Part shown: one piece after another, positions 34,967 through 44,122 of the stretch | Layout of the letters: each line of letters begins with the position of its first letter | How positions within the stretch are numbered: the stretch's first letter is position 1 | Source of the DNA: Sporolactobacillus laevolacticus DSM 442 | Lineage (GTDB): Bacteria > Bacillota > Bacilli > Bacillales > Sporolactobacillaceae | NCBI RefSeq assembly: GCF_000497245.1 | Contig: NZ_AWTC01000005.1 | Span: forward strand, 166,499 to 230,498 | Direction of reading: 5' to 3' | DNA length: 64,000 nt | Translations under genes and position numbers: made by a program | The notes under the pieces: generated by a model | The model's database searches: none | The model's input: only the letters and a program-made list of their open reading frames with translations | Told to the model about the DNA's origin: nothing

Positions 34967-35218
34967 TCATGCCAAAGCAAACGATTTTCTCAGTTGCTTC
35001 ACTCGGTTTCCCTCAACAACTACTAGGCATTCTTCTCCATCGGACAAATGATCAATCAAGAACGTCAGCCAATCTGAAAGCTTGTGTATTTGCTTCACTT
35101 GATTTTTTCCGTAAATGTATACATTTTGACCTAGTTTTTCGCAATATTTGTAAAATCGAATCATCTGTTTCACACGAAATGCAGCAGCGCAGATTTTGAA
35201 AGAAAAAATATTCTTCAT
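34967..35218 (-). CDS. Small HPr-like protein lacking the phosphorylation His
   Basis: 83 aa. The strand-helix layout (KNIFSFKICAAAFRVKQMIR, then QNVYIYGKNQVKQIHKLSDW and GEECLVVVEG) resembles HPr. Compared with HPr, the region GIHARPA has no counterpart and the Ser46 region reads HKLSDWLTF. It therefore cannot be a phosphocarrier in the normal sense. A very good RBS (AAGGAGGAG) supports expression. Fold assignment is tentative. Confidence 0.45.
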   Translation of the reverse strand: MKNIFSFKICAAAFRVKQMIRFYKYCEKLGQNVYIYGKNQVKQIHKLSDWLTFLIDHLSDGEECLVVVEGNRVKQLRKSFALA

Positions 35219-35349
35219 GATTCGTTCTCCTCCTTGAATCGTCCACGAATCTTTTCTTAAGCTCTTTTAGCTTACATGTTAATTATGAACATTATCTTAA
35301 CGAAAAGCGGGAGATTGTGAGAATTTCATCAACCATGAAAAATTTTCCA

Positions 35350-35385
35350 TAAAAAAGAAAACCGAGCCTCTTGACCCGGTTTTCA
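35350..35385 (-). terminator. Terminator of the GntR/ABC operon
   Basis: Minus strand GAAAACCG/CGGTTTTC stem with a 12-base loop then TTTTTT. Confidence 0.85.
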
Positions 35386-35403
35386 GAACAACTCTTTGAA
35401 ATT

Positions 35404-36360
35404 TTAGGCTTTGATATCCCGTCTGGTGTAAAATGCCCAGCCGATCAATACAAAGATAACATAATACACTGCAAGTACAATGAGCGAGAAGCCAAGCGTC
35501 ATTTCGCTACGCAGAGGCGAGCCAGTAGTATATTGCGTCAGATTTGTGTTTGCGAACAGAACATATTTGACCCAATCATATCTTTGCAGCAACTGGACAA
35601 CAATATTGGAAGCCATCAACGTAAAGATTGATAACCCAATAGCGAGACCACCATTTCGAAATGCTGAAGCAATGAGTCCGGCGAAGGTGACCATCATGAA
35701 GAGCGATACACAGTTTAACAAATAGCCCTTCCAGATGTCGAGCGTCCAGCTTGATTGATAAACCGTGCCGTTATTGTACAAGAGATGGGCTTCGCTTGCC
35801 CCGCCGAATCCAAATAATATTCCGCCGAGGAGCCATGAGGCGATGAACAGCGTGATCAGGCAGACAACCGTGAATAGCAATGCCGAGATGTATTTAGACA
35901 GCAGGATCTCCGTGCGGTAAATCGGTCGGATGAGCAGAAGCTTGATTGTTCCCGTGTCGAATTCGCTGGCGATTGACGTTGAGACAACAATGATGGTAAA
36001 AATGCTGATGACGATCACAAGATTGTTCGCAGCACCCTCAACAAAAGTCCACAACGTCACACCTTGCTCCGGTTTCAAATTATGATCAATGCGATATTGA
36101 TTGATAGCGATGGTTTTCTTGAAATAGTCGGATGCCTGTTTGTTTCCTTTCACCTGTGCCTGTTGTTTTTTGATCGCCTCATTTTCTTGGACAAGTGTCT
36201 GCTTCCAATGTGGGTCACTTTTTGGCTGATCCGAACTGAATTTGATAATGAGTCCGGCTGTCAATATCAGTCCTAATAGAATGATAATCATGACCTTGGC
36301 TGAACCCCTGCGATAAATTTTCATATTTTCATTTTGTAGCAGTCCGAAAAAATTACTCAA
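35404..36360 (-). CDS. ABC-2 type transporter permease
   Basis: A 318-aa integral membrane protein. One helix near the N-terminus (about residues 22-41) is followed by an extracytoplasmic loop rich in Lys/Gln (residues 45-95) and five more helices (about 110 onward), the layout of bacitracin- and stress-type ABC-2 permeases. Its ATG overlaps the upstream ATPase gene by 8 bases. With the second permease at 38.6-39.4 kb and two ATPases, it belongs to one operon. Confidence 0.85.
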   Translation of the reverse strand: MSNFFGLLQNENMKIYRRGSAKVMIIILLGLILTAGLIIKFSSDQPKSDPHWKQTLVQENEAIKKQQAQVKGNKQASDYFKKTIAINQYRIDHNLKPEQGVTLWTFVEGAANNLVIVISIFTIIVVSTSIASEFDTGTIKLLLIRPIYRTEILLSKYISALLFTVVCLITLFIASWLLGGILFGFGGASEAHLLYNNGTVYQSSWTLDIWKGYLLNCVSLFMMVTFAGLIASAFRNGGLAIGLSIFTLMASNIVVQLLQRYDWVKYVLFANTNLTQYTTGSPLRSEMTLGFSLIVLAVYYVIFVLIGWAFYTRRDIKA

Positions 36361-37294
36361 CGCTCTTCCCTCCAGTCACTTCCAGGAATCTGTCTTCCAA
36401 GGATTTGGCAACAGACACCACACTGTAAATCTTTATTTTTGAAACTACCAGTGTGTCAACGATAACCGGTATTTTTTCGTGATCGATCGGCAATTCAATT
36501 GTTGTCTCATCGATTACGTCTGCATCAATTGATAGCTTTTGCTTAACGACTTGTGCGGCAATCCGTCCCTCATCGACCGTAATCCGGACTTTAGAAGCTC
36601 CTTTTTCAAGGAAATCGCTCACCGTTTCCACACCAATCAGCTTGCCCTTCTGTATAATCCCAATCCGATCACACATCAGCTGCATTTCAGAGAGCAGGTG
36701 GCTGGAAACGATAACAGCCACACCTTCTTCACGCGATAGATTATGTAGATAGTTGCGCAAATCGTGGATGCCTTGTGGGTCAAGACCGTTCGTCGGTTCA
36801 TCAAGAATCAGTACCGATGGTTGATGCAGCAGTGCCTGAGCGACACCAAGACGTTGGCGCATACCGAGTGAATAACGTTTTACTTTTTCATGAATCCGGT
36901 CTTGAAGTTCAACCAATTCAATAACCTCTTGAATACGTGCCTTACTAATGCCAGGAATCATTCGTGCATAATGAATCAGGTTCTGGTAGCCGGTCAAAAA
37001 TTTATACATTTCCGGATTTTCTACAATCGCTCCGACCTGGCGAATTGCTTTTTTAAATTCGCCTTTGATGCTGTGCCCTTGTATAAAGATATTGCCATTT
37101 GTCATCCGCATCAAGCCGACAATCATTCGGATTGTTGTCGTCTTTCCGGCGCCGTTCGGTCCAAGAAAGCCGAAAACCTCACCGCCATAAATCTTAAAGC
37201 TTAAATCATCGATAATCGTTTTGCCGCCAATTTTTTTGCTGACGTGTTCGAGTTCCACTGCCGGCTTGTTTGCCGTTTCGGCATTATTGATCAT
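36353..37294 (-). CDS. ABC transporter ATP-binding protein (BcrA-like)
   Basis: A 313-aa ABC ATPase. Walker A GPNGAGKTT, signature YSLGMRQRLGVAQALLHQ, Walker B VLILDEPTNGLD and the switch His in VSSHLLSEM. A C-terminal regulatory stretch of about 90 residues is typical of the BcrA/NatA family. It overlaps the upstream ATPase by 11 bases and the downstream permease by 8. It probably pairs with the 35.4-kb permease. Confidence 0.9.
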   Translation of the reverse strand: MINNAETANKPAVELEHVSKKIGGKTIIDDLSFKIYGGEVFGFLGPNGAGKTTTIRMIVGLMRMTNGNIFIQGHSIKGEFKKAIRQVGAIVENPEMYKFLTGYQNLIHYARMIPGISKARIQEVIELVELQDRIHEKVKRYSLGMRQRLGVAQALLHQPSVLILDEPTNGLDPQGIHDLRNYLHNLSREEGVAVIVSSHLLSEMQLMCDRIGIIQKGKLIGVETVSDFLEKGASKVRITVDEGRIAAQVVKQKLSIDADVIDETTIELPIDHEKIPVIVDTLVVSKIKIYSVVSVAKSLEDRFLEVTGGKSVE

Positions 37295-37976
37295 ACTTTT
37301 CCACCATCCAATCTACTAAACTTAAATTTTCGTTGGAACGAATATCTTCCACACTCTTCTGGTCAAGAATCTCACCGTTTTTAATCAGGATCACCTCGTC
37401 AAGCAGCGGTTCGATCTCTTGCAATTCATGTGTGGTTAAGATCACCGTCTGCTTTTCCAGATCGATAAAAGAAATTAACCCTTTAATAATTGAACTGCGC
37501 ACCATCGGATCCAGTCCTGAAAGCGGCTCATCCATAAGGATAAACGGCACTTCGCGGGCAAGCGTAACGACGATTTTGAGACGCCCGCGATTTCCTTTAG
37601 AAAGGTGCTTGACATTCTGAGTTCGATCCAGTTTCATAAAGTCGAGCATTTCTTCGGCCTTTTCACGATTAAAATCGCTGAAGGTCTGTTCGTAGAAATC
37701 AACGGTCTGCTTCACTGTAAAAAAAGAATAATAGGCATCGAGTTCTGACAGATAAGCGATCTTTCGGCAAATGCGGCGGTTCGCCATTTCGCCATCAATG
37801 AGTACCGTGCCCTTTGTCGGCTGAAGAAGACCGGAAATCAGTTTTAACGTTGTTGATTTTCCGCTGCCATTTGAACCGATCAGTCCGACGATATGTCCCG
37901 GCTCAATTTGAAGGCTTATCCCATTCAATGCTTTTTTGGTCAAATAACGCTTTGTTACTCCTTCTAATTGAATCAT
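37284..37976 (-). CDS. ABC transporter ATP-binding protein (YtrB/YhcG-like)
   Basis: A 230-aa ABC ATPase. Walker A GSNGSGKST, Walker B FILMDEPLSGLDP, switch TTHELQEIE. The signature loop is HLSKGNRGRLKIVVTLAREV, the variant typical of YtrB/YhcG ATPases in GntR-controlled operons, rather than LSGGQ. It probably partners with the 38.6-kb permease. The start lies 200 bases after the regulator gene; a family B repeat occupies that gap. Confidence 0.88.
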   Translation of the reverse strand: MIQLEGVTKRYLTKKALNGISLQIEPGHIVGLIGSNGSGKSTTLKLISGLLQPTKGTVLIDGEMANRRICRKIAYLSELDAYYSFFTVKQTVDFYEQTFSDFNREKAEEMLDFMKLDRTQNVKHLSKGNRGRLKIVVTLAREVPFILMDEPLSGLDPMVRSSIIKGLISFIDLEKQTVILTTHELQEIEPLLDEVILIKNGEILDQKSVEDIRSNENLSLVDWMVEKYDQ

Positions 37977-38052
37977 TGATTCTCCTCCTTTTTATCTAGG
38001 CTCTCTTAATTTTTAATGTTGTTTATTGTCTCTCAGTCTGTTCACGCTTCGG

Positions 38053-38168
38053 TGCTCGCATCAACAGGTGCGGCCGCGGGCAGTCCGGGAGCCTCCTCAA
38101 ACAATTTAGTCACCTGCGGGGCTCCCTTGGCCTGCATCAACTGGTTCGATTCCGCAGGAGTCTCGCAC
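38053..38168. repeat. Family B dispersed repeat, copy 4
   Basis: Contains GCTCGCATCAACAGGTGCGG, GGGCAGTCCGGGAGCCTCCT, CTGCGGGGCTCCCTTGGCCT and CCGCAGGAGTCTCGCA. It interrupts an operon between the GntR regulator and the YtrB-like ATPase gene without breaking a coding frame. Confidence 0.82.
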
Positions 38169-38184
38169 TACGCGTTCTTCAGAT

Positions 38185-38556
38185 TTAAACATGGCCTCTA
38201 TCTAAATAGAGTTTAAGTCCGTCAAGCATCTCTGTTTCCGAGTAACCCATCTCGCGCATTTCAGAAACAAAAAGGGTAATATGGCTTGCTTTCAATTCTT
38301 CACGCATTTGATGAAGTATTGCCGGATCCTCGGTGACAAATGTGCCCTGCCCTCTTTTTTTCTCCACGATTCCGGTCTCCTCCAATTCTCGGTAGGTCCT
38401 CTGCACCGTGTTCGGATTCACACCTGAGTCAATGGCCAGATCGCGGACGGATGGCAGCCGTTCACCCATTCCGATTTCTCCGCGGATGATTTTATTCTTG
38501 ATGCGTTCACACAATTGAAGATATATAGGAACAGATGGATTAAAAAGTTCTGCCAT
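38185..38556 (-). CDS. GntR-family repressor, YtrA subfamily
   Basis: A 123-aa transcription factor. The winged helix-turn-helix (about 10-75) has PIYLQLCERIKNKIIRGEIG, SVRDLAIDSGVNPNTVQRTY and KKRGQGTFV. A short C-terminal dimer helix pair (50 residues) is typical of the YtrA subfamily, which controls adjacent cell-envelope ABC transporters. AGGAGG nine bases before the ATG at 38556 sets the start. Candidate operator at 39431-39456. Confidence 0.9.
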   Translation of the reverse strand: MAELFNPSVPIYLQLCERIKNKIIRGEIGMGERLPSVRDLAIDSGVNPNTVQRTYRELEETGIVEKKRGQGTFVTEDPAILHQMREELKASHITLFVSEMREMGYSETEMLDGLKLYLDRGHV

Positions 38557-38599
38557 CTTCATTAGCCTCCTTGCTGTCATTCACCGCTTGCCTCGCCAC

Positions 38600-39400
38600 T
38601 TAAGATGCCTCCAGCTCATGATCCATTAGCCATGTTGTGATCAAGAAAAGAATTCCCGTGATCAACAGATCAAATACAAAGCTCCCAATATACACCGTAT
38701 CTACACTGAAACTCCCATTAGCAGATGGTTTGAACAAATACCCACTAGGGACAGTTGATCCATTAGGGACAAGGAAATGATAAAAGAAAGATTGCGGTAT
38801 GCGTCCCCAATGCGTAAGCGCGTCGATCACTCCGGACTGATAGAGTTTCGTATCGATATAAGTGTAAACTCCGATTCCGATGATAAGCACGACCCACGCC
38901 AGTTTTCCAATTCGTGATTGCATCATCCGTAAGATCGTCCAAAGAAACAGGAAATTGACCCCGCCGCCTACCGCAGTCCAGTACAGTACAAGCGTTGCCA
39001 AAATGGCGACACGAAATAAAGAAAATCCTTCAGACCCATCAATAATTCTAATTAAGCTGATCCACGTGTACGTACCAATAACAACAAGTGAACCGGTAAA
39101 ATAGATCAGAGATCCTGACAACTTTGCAAGCAGCATGGACCAAGCCGAAAGCGGATTCTGCATCCAAAGATGAAAGGTTTTTCTTTCCTGAATCACATTA
39201 AAAAGGAGATACACCGGCACATAGAGCAGGAGACTTAGCGTCAGCGTAACGCCCATAATAGCCATTGCTGCATTCGAGCCGCTTCGATAATTAAAATACA
39301 CACCTACGCCCATCAAAAAGACCTGAAGGATGAGAAAGATCAAGAAACCCATACTTCCTAGACGCAGTTCTTTTTTAAATAGTGCAAACCAAACAGCCAT
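38600..39400 (-). CDS. Membrane protein, ABC permease subunit of the GntR operon
   Basis: A 266-aa protein with six hydrophobic segments. N-terminal MAVWFALFKKELRLGSMGFL is the usual start of ABC-2 permeases in YtrA operons. A long extracytoplasmic loop lies before the last helix (SGVIDALTHWGRIPQSFFYH). It is the promoter-proximal gene, 43 bases before the regulator. It presumably works with the YtrB-like ATPase. Confidence 0.75.
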   Translation of the reverse strand: MAVWFALFKKELRLGSMGFLIFLILQVFLMGVGVYFNYRSGSNAAMAIMGVTLTLSLLLYVPVYLLFNVIQERKTFHLWMQNPLSAWSMLLAKLSGSLIYFTGSLVVIGTYTWISLIRIIDGSEGFSLFRVAILATLVLYWTAVGGGVNFLFLWTILRMMQSRIGKLAWVVLIIGIGVYTYIDTKLYQSGVIDALTHWGRIPQSFFYHFLVPNGSTVPSGYLFKPSANGSFSVDTVYIGSFVFDLLITGILFLITTWLMDHELEAS

Positions 39401-39430
39401 GCTTCACTATCCCCCATCAAACAATATATC

Positions 39431-39473
39431 ACTGTGTTAGTTACATAGTACACTAATCAAATAGAATCGTCAA
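39431..39473 (-). promoter_or_regulatory. Promoter and candidate GntR operator of the ABC operon
   Basis: Minus strand TTGACG, 17-base spacer, TACTAT, extended TG. An imperfect inverted repeat TAGTGTACTATGTAACTAAC then ACAG, with GTGT (39450-39453 complement) and ACAC arms, overlaps the -10, a usual position for repression by YtrA-type regulators. Confidence 0.6.
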
Positions 39474-39476
39474 TAA

Positions 39477-39507
39477 CAAAAAAGAGTACCGAAAAATGTC
39501 GGTACTC
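39477..39507 (-). terminator. Terminator after the CPBP protease gene
   Basis: Minus strand AGTACCG/CGGTACT stem, 8-base loop, then CTTTTTTG. Confidence 0.82.
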
Positions 39508-39536
39508 CGCGTTTATATTTTGATTTTTTGTGTTAC

Positions 39537-40496
39537 TTAGAGCTTTTCTAGGCCCAGAAGTGTCACAACGATGTTAGAAACAAGCAGCAAGATCATTGGT
39601 ATTGACGTGAAGAAGTAGAGCCATATTCTCCGCTCAGGAAGGTGGCTCCGCCAGGCTTGCACCCAGTTCAACCAAAGCGCTCGCTTCTTATAAATAAACA
39701 AACTCATGACAAGAAGGAGCAGAACAAATAGGCCGTAATACAGTAAGGCGGTCAGCAAATTAGAAGGTAAAGCGCTGAAGAGTTCGCTGATCGAATTATT
39801 AGCCACATGAATGAGGATGGTCAACCAGATCGAGTAACGTCTAGCCAAATAGCCAAAGATGAGTCCTACGCCAACCGCCATCGGAAGCTGAATGATATTT
39901 CCGTGCATCATCCCAAATAGTAAAGCAGAGATAGAAATCGCGAATACTCCACCGAATTTTTCCAGGCTGCGCAAGACAACGCCTCGATACAAAAATTCTT
40001 CAAAGATTGGCCCAACAGCACACGTATACAAAAACATGCTCCAAGTCGTCGACCCCTCAAGAATACTCTCTGATGGTTTTGCTGTGTAGCCAAAAAGATT
40101 GAGCAGCCACTCTACCGGCACCATCACCGGTGAAAGCACCATATTAAGTCCCAAAACAAAAACAAATCCAAGGACGAAGGCTTTAACCGTGATCCTTCGG
40201 TTCTTTTTTCTTAAATCATTATTGAAAAAGGCCTTGTTTCTGTAAATAAGCATGGGAATAAAAGCAATAAGAACAGCCAAAATCATTGGCCATCCGCTTT
40301 GTTCTAAGACAGTACTGATGTGTTTGTCAACGTCGCTTGCACTTGCGCCAAAATGAGACAACATTGATTGAACGACCAGAACAATGCCATAAGCGATAAC
40401 GACCACCCACACCAACGCTTCCTGAAAAAGGAGAGATATGCCTAAGCCTCTAAATTTTTTCTTTATTTGCTTTCTCTCGGCTCTTCGTTCATCCAC
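39537..40496 (-). CDS. CPBP-family intramembrane metalloprotease
   Basis: About 319 aa, eight hydrophobic segments. Abi/CAAX-protease motifs: FEEFLYRGVVLRSLEKFG (motif 1, EExxxR), FGMMHGNIIQLPMAVGVGLI (motif 2, His), and IHVANNSISEL (motif 3, HxxxN/D). The catalytic set looks complete. The frame extends to 40610, but GGGGAGGAG followed by a GTG at 40496 is the best start. Substrate unknown; divergent from the next gene. Confidence 0.88.
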   Translation of the reverse strand: MDERRAERKQIKKKFRGLGISLLFQEALVWVVVIAYGIVLVVQSMLSHFGASASDVDKHISTVLEQSGWPMILAVLIAFIPMLIYRNKAFFNNDLRKKNRRITVKAFVLGFVFVLGLNMVLSPVMVPVEWLLNLFGYTAKPSESILEGSTTWSMFLYTCAVGPIFEEFLYRGVVLRSLEKFGGVFAISISALLFGMMHGNIIQLPMAVGVGLIFGYLARRYSIWLTILIHVANNSISELFSALPSNLLTALLYYGLFVLLLLVMSLFIYKKRALWLNWVQAWRSHLPERRIWLYFFTSIPMILLLVSNIVVTLLGLEKL

Positions 40497-40653
40497 GCGA
40501 GCTCCTCCCCGCATTTCTTGTATTGGTTTGATCGTACACGGGTCGTTATTTACTGTCAATTGTGATTCGGAAGAACTGTCCAAGATCTCCAATAGCGGCG
40601 GCGTTATCATTCCCGCGCGGGGTATGCTATAATGAACCGACCAAACTTAGAAA

Positions 40654-41148
40654 ATGGAGTTGAAGAAATCTTTGCTACTTGATTACAGCCAGAAACTGGC
40701 GATTGTTGAATCATTTCCAGAACTGGAGAAAAAGGATGTCTCACTCGGACGCGTCAATTTTCAGTATCCAGAAAGTGCAGCAGACAAGAAAACCGTTGTC
40801 TATCATTTACATCCGAACGGCAACGGTTATGTATACGCGAAAGGCATCGAAGGTTATGATGCCGATCCGAAAGGCATGGTAAACATACGTGATTTTTCCG
40901 AAAGTGAGCTACAGACTCTTTTGAAAAAAGCAATCTTCGCGCTTTCTCCCGAAGGTGTTTATGAAAAAGAAACAGCGGACGGAAACGATCACGAACTGTG
41001 GGTGACTCCAAGTGGCAGACAGCAGCTTGAAGTCATCTATGATAACGAACTATGGAATGTTTATGCTGGCGACTTGCTTGACGGTACATTCCGGACCTAC
41101 AAGGAAGCCATTGAATATTTAGATGAAGAAGGGTTCATCAGAAAGTGA
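40654..41148 (+). CDS. Hypothetical protein with repeated beta-rich halves
   Basis: A 164-aa acidic protein of unknown function. It has YHLHPNGNGYVYAKGIEGYD in the N-half and VTPSGRQQLEVIYDNELWNVY in the C-half, ending in a helix TYKEAIEYLDEEGFIRK. No membrane segment. TATAAT with an extended TGC lies at 40628-40633. The ATG at 40654 has no RBS, whereas a TTG at 40672 follows GGAG by 12 bases, so the shorter form may be the real one. I do not recognise a family with confidence. Confidence 0.65.
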   Translation: MELKKSLLLDYSQKLAIVESFPELEKKDVSLGRVNFQYPESAADKKTVVYHLHPNGNGYVYAKGIEGYDADPKGMVNIRDFSESELQTLLKKAIFALSPEGVYEKETADGNDHELWVTPSGRQQLEVIYDNELWNVYAGDLLDGTFRTYKEAIEYLDEEGFIRK

Positions 41149-41149
41149 G

Positions 41150-41174
41150 ACGCTGCGTGGAGCAGCGTTTTTTT
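41150..41174 (+). terminator. Terminator after the 40.7-kb hypothetical gene
   Basis: ACGCTGC/GCAGCGT stem, 5-base loop, seven T. The following 200 bases to 41383 show nothing recognised. Confidence 0.85.
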
Positions 41175-41383
41175 AATTTACTTGAAAAGGATACACACAT
41201 TTTTAGCATATTTAGACATGTGCTTACTACTTTCGATCATTTAGTTTCTTCTTTTTCAGGATTGGTTACCACTCCGATTACGTGTCTATATTTTCCTACT
41301 TTGCATAACACCGATTAATATTTCTTCACACGCCTCCGTCAATGATATAGATCACAAATATCCGCAATTTCCCCATATTCATA

Positions 41384-41412
41384 TTGACAGTCCCCCTGTA
41401 TGCTACTAAACT
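41384..41412 (+). promoter_or_regulatory. SigA-type promoter of efeUOB
   Basis: TTGACA, 17-base spacer, TAAACT. The predicted start lies at the left edge of the Fur box. Confidence 0.65.
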
Positions 41413-41427
41413 TATAATTGTTTAATT

Positions 41428-41446
41428 GAAAATGATTATCATTACC
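41428..41446 (+). promoter_or_regulatory. Fur box upstream of efeU
   Basis: GAAAATGATTATCATTACC matches 16 of 19 bases of GATAATGATAATCATTATC. It covers the predicted transcription start, so iron-loaded Fur would block initiation. Confidence 0.88.
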
Positions 41447-41466
41447 ATCTACGGAGGTGTTTCTAT

Positions 41467-42936
41467 ATGAGATTCGGCCGGTGTATCGGGGCATTTATCA
41501 TCGCTGCCTTTTTAGCTGTACTATCCATACATCCGTTACCTGCTTATGCAAAAACAACAGTTGATGTGTCCCCTGCACTTAGCGATCTTAATCATGTGAT
41601 TACTGCTTTACAGAAGGGGAAATCCGCAGATCATGATTTTTCCTCATTTAAAGAATGGTGGCAGCAGCACAAAGCAGCTGTAACCAAGAGTTCACTAGAT
41701 GCATCCATTCAGCTGAGTCAGGATATTAGCGCAGCCTCTCTTGATTTGCTCAATGGTGACCGGAAACAAGCCATCAAAAGTATCGGTACCCTCAGGCAAA
41801 CGTTGCAAGACTATCAAAGTGGACTATACGGCGGAACCGGAAAATCAGGCCAACACTCCCTATCTTCCTACATAACTGAACTCGGGAATACCAAACAATC
41901 CATGGACAAAAAGGATTGGGTGACTGCTGCATCTCAGGTCAAACAGCTTCAGCAAGATTGGTTATCCGTTGAAGGTGACGTCGTCAGCCAGTCGCAAAGC
42001 ATCTATACTGAGTCTGAAAAAAACCTGGTGATGATGGATGCCTACCTTGCAAATCCGCAGACGCGTAAAAAGGCAGTGCCGCTCATTGAAGAAATGATCA
42101 TCAGCCTGAAACCGCTCGTCTCAGCCAATTACGGACTATGGGATGCAGCACTGATCCCCATTCGTGAAGGACTGGAAGCATTGCTGGTCATCGGCTCGCT
42201 TCTGATGTTCGCACGAAAAGCAAATTCAAGGCCGGCTAAACTATGGGTCTGGGGCGGAACAACGCTTGCCGTTCTTGTTTGTCTGACAGTCGGCGCGATT
42301 GTTTCTTTTCTCCTCTCCGTCGCTGCTTTTGGCAACAATAATTCGCTCATTAGCGGCTGGTCCGGTGTGCTTGCGAGCCTCATGCTGCTCTATGTTGGCT
42401 ATTGGTTGCACAGAAATGCCGATATCAAACGCTGGAAGGCTTTTATTCAATCAAAAACGAGCCAGGCAATCAGCACGCGTAAAATGGTTTCGTTCGCTGT
42501 GCTCGCTTTCATCGCAGTTTTGCGCGAAGGAATGGAGACCGTCATTTTTCTGATCGGCATGACCGGACGCATGCCGGCATCCGAGCTGATCATGGGTATT
42601 GCTGTGGGATTCGGCATTCTGATTGTTATCGGATTTTTCATGCTGAAATTGGGTGTTCTTCTGCCCATGCGTCCCTTCTTTCTCCTTTCAAGTTTTGTTG
42701 TCTTTTATCTCTGCTTTAAATTTATGGGTTCGGGTATCCACAGCTTGCAGATGGCCGGTGTACTGCCTTCGTCTGTTTCGGACGCCCTGCCTTCGGTAAA
42801 TAGTTTGAGCATTTTCCCGTCATGGTACAGCACCATTCCGCAGGCGGTGTGCCTGTTCCTATTTATCCTCATCATCATGAAAGAGTTGCCTACGGCGGCA
42901 TCACATAAAAATCAGAAACACACCAAGGAGGCTTAA
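41467..42936 (+). CDS. efeU: Ferrous iron permease EfeU (FTR1 family) with extracytoplasmic N-domain
   Basis: A 489-aa iron permease. A signal peptide (cleavage near AYAKT, residue 29) and about 190 residues of helical, Gln/Ser-rich extracytoplasmic sequence precede the FTR1 domain. The two iron-transport REGLE motifs are seen as IREGLEALLVIG (about residue 237) and LREGMETVIFLIG (about residue 355). Seven or so membrane helices follow. First gene of the Fur-controlled efeUOB operon, corresponding to ywbLMN of B. subtilis. Confidence 0.9.
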   Translation: MRFGRCIGAFIIAAFLAVLSIHPLPAYAKTTVDVSPALSDLNHVITALQKGKSADHDFSSFKEWWQQHKAAVTKSSLDASIQLSQDISAASLDLLNGDRKQAIKSIGTLRQTLQDYQSGLYGGTGKSGQHSLSSYITELGNTKQSMDKKDWVTAASQVKQLQQDWLSVEGDVVSQSQSIYTESEKNLVMMDAYLANPQTRKKAVPLIEEMIISLKPLVSANYGLWDAALIPIREGLEALLVIGSLLMFARKANSRPAKLWVWGGTTLAVLVCLTVGAIVSFLLSVAAFGNNNSLISGWSGVLASLMLLYVGYWLHRNADIKRWKAFIQSKTSQAISTRKMVSFAVLAFIAVLREGMETVIFLIGMTGRMPASELIMGIAVGFGILIVIGFFMLKLGVLLPMRPFFLLSSFVVFYLCFKFMGSGIHSLQMAGVLPSSVSDALPSVNSLSIFPSWYSTIPQAVCLFLFILIIMKELPTAASHKNQKHTKEA

Positions 42937-42944
42937 TTATTACG

Positions 42945-44102
42945 ATGAATCACCAAAAGAAGATCATTTTCCTATTATTCATTGCTTTACTGCTATTGCC
43001 CGTCATCAGCGCATGCAGTACCAACACAAAATCCGGCAGCCAGAAAACAGCTCAATCGACAAATGATCCGGTAAAACAAGGCACAACGAAGTTGAAACAG
43101 CTAAACAACAAGCTCCAAGCAGCCCTGAAAAAGAATGACACTGCCGCAATCAAAAAATACGGAAAGCAAATCAACACGCAATGGCTCTCTTATGAAAACG
43201 GTGTTCGTGACCGCTTCCCGCTTCAATACGCCAAGATCGAACGGTATCAGCAACCGATCTATGCTCAGTCTAATTTATCAAATCCGGATGTCGCACAAAT
43301 GAAAGAAAACAGTGAAGCCTTAACCGAACAGTTGGATGACCTGCTTACAGCAAAAGAAACAAAAGCAAAGCCATCGAAGCAAATGGATCAAGCTGTTAAC
43401 GATTATCTCAAGTATGCGGATGAACAAATCGATATACTTGTCAAAACAACCAAACCTTTCGTTAAAGCCGTGGAAGATGGAGATATCGAAAAAGCGAAGA
43501 AACTCTATACCCAACCGCGTATTTATTATGAACGCGCCGAACCGATTGCTGAAAGTTTCGGAGACTTGGATCCTGCCATTGACGCGCGCATCAACGATGT
43601 TGATGATCCGTCCAAATGGACCGGTTTCCATGAAATTGAACGTGCCCTTTGGGAAAAGAACAGTTTGAAAGGTCAGAAGAAATACGCGCAGAAGTTAATG
43701 GCCGATGTTTTGAGTCTCCAGAAAGAAGCGAAATCGTTCAAACTGACGCCGAAAGCAATGGTTGCCGGTGCCATGGAATTACTGGAAGAAGCCGCGACAA
43801 CAAAGATTACAGGCGAAGAGGAACGCTACTCACATACCGACCTTTTGGACCTTCAAGCGAATGTTGACGGATCCGAAGCCGTTTATCAGGCAGCCATCCC
43901 AGCCCTGAATGAAGGACATAAGGATTTGGCTGCTGAGATTGACAAACAATTCCAGGCCTTTGACAAACAGATGTTGAAATACAAGAAGTCGGAAACGGAG
44001 TATGAAAACTATACGAAGCTGAGCAAGAATGAAATTCGGAAAATCAGCAATGAACTTAGCAAACTATCGAAACTGATGGCCCAGACTGCGAAAATTTTCT
44101 AA
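42945..44102 (+). CDS. efeO: Iron uptake lipoprotein EfeO (M75/imelysin-type)
   Basis: A 385-aa lipoprotein with lipobox VISAC (Cys near residue 24). The imelysin-like domain holds the HxxE metal motif in WTGFHEIERALW and conserved RFPLQYAK. A Lys-rich helical linker (about 40-110) links it to the membrane anchor. Partner of EfeU in periplasm-side iron loading. AAGGAGG upstream; EfeU ends 8 bases before. Confidence 0.9.
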   Translation: MNHQKKIIFLLFIALLLLPVISACSTNTKSGSQKTAQSTNDPVKQGTTKLKQLNNKLQAALKKNDTAAIKKYGKQINTQWLSYENGVRDRFPLQYAKIERYQQPIYAQSNLSNPDVAQMKENSEALTEQLDDLLTAKETKAKPSKQMDQAVNDYLKYADEQIDILVKTTKPFVKAVEDGDIEKAKKLYTQPRIYYERAEPIAESFGDLDPAIDARINDVDDPSKWTGFHEIERALWEKNSLKGQKKYAQKLMADVLSLQKEAKSFKLTPKAMVAGAMELLEEAATTKITGEEERYSHTDLLDLQANVDGSEAVYQAAIPALNEGHKDLAAEIDKQFQAFDKQMLKYKKSETEYENYTKLSKNEIRKISNELSKLSKLMAQTAKIF

Positions 44103-44122
44103 TCAAGAAGGGATGACCCCAA

